A stretch of 64,000 bases of DNA from Streptomyces sp. NBC_01304. Lineage in GTDB: Bacteria; Actinomycetota; Actinomycetes; Streptomycetales; Streptomycetaceae. Location: NCBI RefSeq assembly GCF_035975855.1, contig NZ_CP109055.1, forward strand, positions 9,238,001 through 9,302,000. The letters are read 5' to 3'. Positions 61,080-64,000 of this stretch are shown here, in pieces; the stretch's first letter is position 1; each line of letters opens with the position of its first letter. A program made the position numbers and the translations under genes. The notes below the pieces were generated by a model. That model ran no database searches and was not told the origin of the DNA. It was given only the letters and a program-made list of their open reading frames with translations.

Positions 61080-63878
61080 ATGCCTGTTCTGCTTGATGAC
61101 CTCGACCTCTCGGCCATTGCCGTTGCCCACAAGGCTGTCGACCCGAAGTTCTTCTCCTCGAAGCTCACCGGCAACGGCAAGAAGATCGGTCTGCTCAACG
61201 AGTCCCTGCTGCCGATCAACACTGCCACCAACACCGCCTATGCCGTGGCCACTGACATCGAGGTCAAGCAGAGCTCGACGCAGCACGACATCACCACGAC
61301 GCCGGTCCCGCTCGCGCCGATCACACGCCGCGCCCTGAACGCCGGTGGGTCCTTCACCGTGGCGGGCCCGCACGCCGACGACCGCTTCGCTGTGGACACT
61401 TCGTCCAGCCAGTTCGACGACTGGGATGTCGTCTTCGACATGACCCCGCAGGCTCTCGTCTTGTACGAGGACAAGTCAGGCGGCAAGTCCACGCGCGACC
61501 TCGTCATCCAGTACCGGATGGAGCTGTACTTCTTCAAGAAGGGGCTGCCCGAGGAGGAGTACGCGACTGCCGTCTCGCGCTCGGTGGGCTACGGCAACCG
61601 CAACGCCGCCGTCTTCCTGCAGTGGGACACCAGTCCGCTGGAGAACGCCCGTGTCTACGTCCAGGACGTGCTCACGTCCACCGGCCTGACAGGCTCCAAC
61701 CTCGGCGATGAGTTCGACGAGTGGATGCGCCAGTACTCGATCTACGAGCGGATCACGCGCCTGGCCCGGGTCTGGGACTCCGAGACGATTGCCGACGAGG
61801 TCTGCCGCTACATCCAGGACATGCCCGCGAGCCCGACGGAGAAGCAGCTGAACATGCTCGCGGTCCAGCTGCGCTACCTGGAGAACTACAACGTCCCGCT
61901 GGAGGCCTACCGTCAGATCCACAAGCAGGTGGAGGCGACCTTCGCGGGCCAGATAGCCGCGAAGCTGTCGAAGCAGAACCTCAGCCTGCTGATGAACCAC
62001 ACGCTCGACCATCTGGAGCAGATGAAGCCACAGCTGATCGTGCCTGCGCACCCGGCCACGCCGGTGAATCTGCCGCCCCACCTGTCCAAGCAGCAGCTTG
62101 ACGCGCTCACCACGCACGAGCCGCTGGTGATGACGCAGGCGGGAGCCGGCACCGGCAAGTCGACGGTGATCCTCGAACGGATCAAGTACCTCGAAGCCTG
62201 CGGCGTCCCCGCCTCGGACATCACGGTGCTCTCGTTCACCAACGCCGCCGCCGACAACATCACGGAGAAGAATCCGGCTGTCGGCTCGATGACGATCGCC
62301 AAGATGATCATCGACATCTACTCGATGAACCACCCGAGGCACAAGGTCTCGGCAATTGACACGATCATCAACTCGATCGACATCTTCTACCCGAACAACC
62401 AGTTCGCGGCGATGTTCCGCCACCGCCTGCTGGACGTCGACCAGAACAGGACCGGCGCGTTCACGGCGCTGAACACCTTCGTTGAGGGCCACTTCGACGA
62501 GGTGATCGCCCTGCTCGACCGCATCGAGCAGACGTCGCTGGAGCTGCAGATCATCATCTGCTACCAGAAGATCGACGACATGGCCGAGCCGGCCCACGTG
62601 CAGTCGAAGTACCTCATCATCGACGAGGTGCAGGACAATAGCGTGTTCGAGTTCATCTACGTGCTGAAGTACATCACCAAGCATGCTCAGTCCCTGTTCA
62701 TCGTCGGCGACGCCTCGCAGACGCTGTACGAGTTCCGCTCGGCGAACCCGCGCGCGCTCAATACGCTGGAGGGCTCGGGGGTCTTTGCGACCTTCAAGCT
62801 CACGACGAACTACCGGAGCAACCAGGAGATCCTGGATTTCGCGAACGTCGTGCTTGGCGGACTGGAGACCAATCAGTTCGCCAACATCCAACTGCAGGCG
62901 AACTCGCTCGCCATGCCCACGGCCGACTCGTTCCAGGAGAAGGTCACCCTGGAGTACCGAGAGGTGGCCCGACTCACCGGGTTCGTCACCCAGGACCTGC
63001 AGGCGATCGTACGCAACACAGTCATCCCCGACTATGTGGACAAGTGCCTGGACCGAGGCGAGCAGGTGGCCTTCCTGGCCTACTCGCGCCGCGAGGTGGC
63101 CTTGATCCAGGACGTACTCGAAAAGCGCTACCCGAATCGCCGGGTCGCCTCTCTGGTCAGCGATCGCGTCTACGCCACGGACATCTTCTCGAAGTACATC
63201 AAGCTCTTCTGGAACGACGTCCTGCAGGCACCACCGGCCAGCGCCCCGTTCGTGGTCTCCCAGGGGATCAAGGACAACATGGACAAGCTGACCAAGAACG
63301 CTGCCAACGCCAACGTCGAGAAGGCGATCCTGCGCACGATCTCGGAGTGGTGGATCGAGAACAGCACGGCCATCAACGGCTGGGTCGTGCTCTGCCACCA
63401 GAGCACGCTCACACGTGAGGCGTTCTTCGACCGGCTGCGCGACAACCTGCTCTCCTTCGAGATTCAGCGGAACCAGCAGAAGCTGAATATCAACAAGCAG
63501 AAGAACCAGGAACGTAAGCGGAAGAACCTCGAGTCCAAGGCCGACCTGGTCGTTTCAACGATCCACGGCGCCAAGGGTCTCGAATTCGACAACGCTGTCG
63601 TCCTCTACAGGGAGGACACGAAGATGACCCAAGACGTCAAGCGGATGTTCTACGTCGCCTTCACCCGTGCCATGAACAGCCAATACGTACTCGGCTACGG
63701 CACCGTGAGGAACCCGCCGATCCAGAGCAGTTACGAGCAGATCGTGACGGCTCTGACCGAGCGCGACAAGAAGAACGCCGCTCGCGCCCTCGGCCTCGAT
63801 CCGGACCTCCTGGATGACAACGACAGCGCTGCTCCCGGCAGCGCCGACGACCGCTCCGCGGTCACCGCGGCCGTCTGA
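61080..63878 (+). CDS. UvrD/Rep-type SF1 helicase with long N-terminal extension
   Basis: 932 residues from ATG 61080, with GAAGAAAGGG upstream. The helicase core starts near residue 340: I AGAGTGKST (K360), Ia VLSFTNAAADN, II IIDEVQD (D515, E516), III VGDASQTLYEFR, IV TNYRSNQEILDFA, V VSTIHGAKGLEFD and VI YVAFTRAM. The N-terminal 340 residues hold no known domain but include RDLVIQYRMELYFFKKG and a long helical region. Rep/UvrD helicases travel 3' to 5' and clear forks. With the polymerase and primase genes it completes the replication set. The C-terminus is acidic. Confidence 0.85.
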   Translation: MPVLLDDLDLSAIAVAHKAVDPKFFSSKLTGNGKKIGLLNESLLPINTATNTAYAVATDIEVKQSSTQHDITTTPVPLAPITRRALNAGGSFTVAGPHADDRFAVDTSSSQFDDWDVVFDMTPQALVLYEDKSGGKSTRDLVIQYRMELYFFKKGLPEEEYATAVSRSVGYGNRNAAVFLQWDTSPLENARVYVQDVLTSTGLTGSNLGDEFDEWMRQYSIYERITRLARVWDSETIADEVCRYIQDMPASPTEKQLNMLAVQLRYLENYNVPLEAYRQIHKQVEATFAGQIAAKLSKQNLSLLMNHTLDHLEQMKPQLIVPAHPATPVNLPPHLSKQQLDALTTHEPLVMTQAGAGTGKSTVILERIKYLEACGVPASDITVLSFTNAAADNITEKNPAVGSMTIAKMIIDIYSMNHPRHKVSAIDTIINSIDIFYPNNQFAAMFRHRLLDVDQNRTGAFTALNTFVEGHFDEVIALLDRIEQTSLELQIIICYQKIDDMAEPAHVQSKYLIIDEVQDNSVFEFIYVLKYITKHAQSLFIVGDASQTLYEFRSANPRALNTLEGSGVFATFKLTTNYRSNQEILDFANVVLGGLETNQFANIQLQANSLAMPTADSFQEKVTLEYREVARLTGFVTQDLQAIVRNTVIPDYVDKCLDRGEQVAFLAYSRREVALIQDVLEKRYPNRRVASLVSDRVYATDIFSKYIKLFWNDVLQAPPASAPFVVSQGIKDNMDKLTKNAANANVEKAILRTISEWWIENSTAINGWVVLCHQSTLTREAFFDRLRDNLLSFEIQRNQQKLNINKQKNQERKRKNLESKADLVVSTIHGAKGLEFDNAVVLYREDTKMTQDVKRMFYVAFTRAMNSQYVLGYGTVRNPPIQSSYEQIVTALTERDKKNAARALGLDPDLLDDNDSAAPGSADDRSAVTAAV

Positions 63879-63950
63879 CCAACCGCCGTCACACACCATG
63901 CCGCAGGGACGGATTCTCGCCCGGCGAGGAAGAGCAGTAAAGACGCAGCG

Positions 63951-63990
63951 AGGCCCCTGTTCCAGATCGTCATGATCAGAACAGGGGCCT
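63951..63990. terminator. hairpin terminator
   Basis: A 12-bp stem AGGCCCCTGTTC / GAACAGGGGCCT with a 16-base loop, 72 bases after the UvrD-like gene. It probably ends transcription from both sides. Confidence 0.8.
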
Positions 63991-64000
63991 TCGTGTTCGG

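Overview
The base composition, codon use and gene families point to a high-GC actinobacterium, most likely Streptomyces: an Lsr2-type silencer, MAB_1171c-family membrane proteins, GTG and TTG starts, and strong GC at third codon positions. The window is dominated by accessory DNA. It looks like part of a large plasmid or phage-plasmid, because it carries partition genes, a serine recombinase and a near-complete set of DNA replication proteins, but no capsid, portal, terminase or tail genes that I can recognise. There are no rRNA operons or housekeeping chromosomal genes.

Layout. 0-2.7 kb: the end of a biosynthesis-type cluster, with a methyltransferase tail, a 2OG-Fe(II) oxygenase, a degenerate paralogue of it, and a convergent MFS exporter. 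2.8-8.7 kb, minus strand: a hypothetical protein, an RDD membrane protein, an atypical N6-adenine methylase, a serine recombinase coupled to a small protein, and an actin-like ParM with a ParR-like adaptor. 8.9-9.35 kb: a degenerate repeat array that may be the centromere for that pair. 9.5-11.5 kb: a group II intron with its maturase. 11.5-13 kb: a structured stretch without intact genes, holding hairpin-forming repeats and a palindrome of two DnaA-box-like sequences. 13-17.4 kb: a SLOG-family protein, Lsr2, a RecJ-like DHH protein and a CPBP protease. 17.9-18.35 kb: an inverted-repeat array just upstream of the helicase gene. 18.7-28.2 kb: D5-type helicase, family B DNA polymerase, VRR-NUC nuclease, SNF2 ATPase and small coupled genes. 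28.5-36.7 kb: many small lineage-specific proteins, tRNA-like sequences and frame-disrupted genes. 36.8-48.8 kb: repeated FAD-monooxygenase / membrane protein / ImmA-IrrE peptidase / HTH regulator cassettes and a large PucR-like regulator. 49-64 kb: a LysM membrane protein, a possible OB-fold DNA-binding protein, an AEP-type primase, a MoxR ATPase + VWA + Clp-like AAA+ triad, small genes, and a UvrD-type helicase with a long N-terminal extension.

How the parts may work together (inference): polymerase, D5 helicase, AEP primase, SSB-like protein, RecJ-like and UvrD-like enzymes could form an autonomous replisome. The iteron-like array at 17.9-18.35 kb is the best candidate for its origin. ParMR plus the 8.9-9.35 kb repeats would segregate the replicon, and Lsr2 would silence it. 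The MoxR/VWA/Clp-like triad on the same strand is the least explained part and may be a protein or DNA-complex remodelling machine. Several small genes are broken by single frame changes, so either decay or consensus errors in the assembly should be considered.
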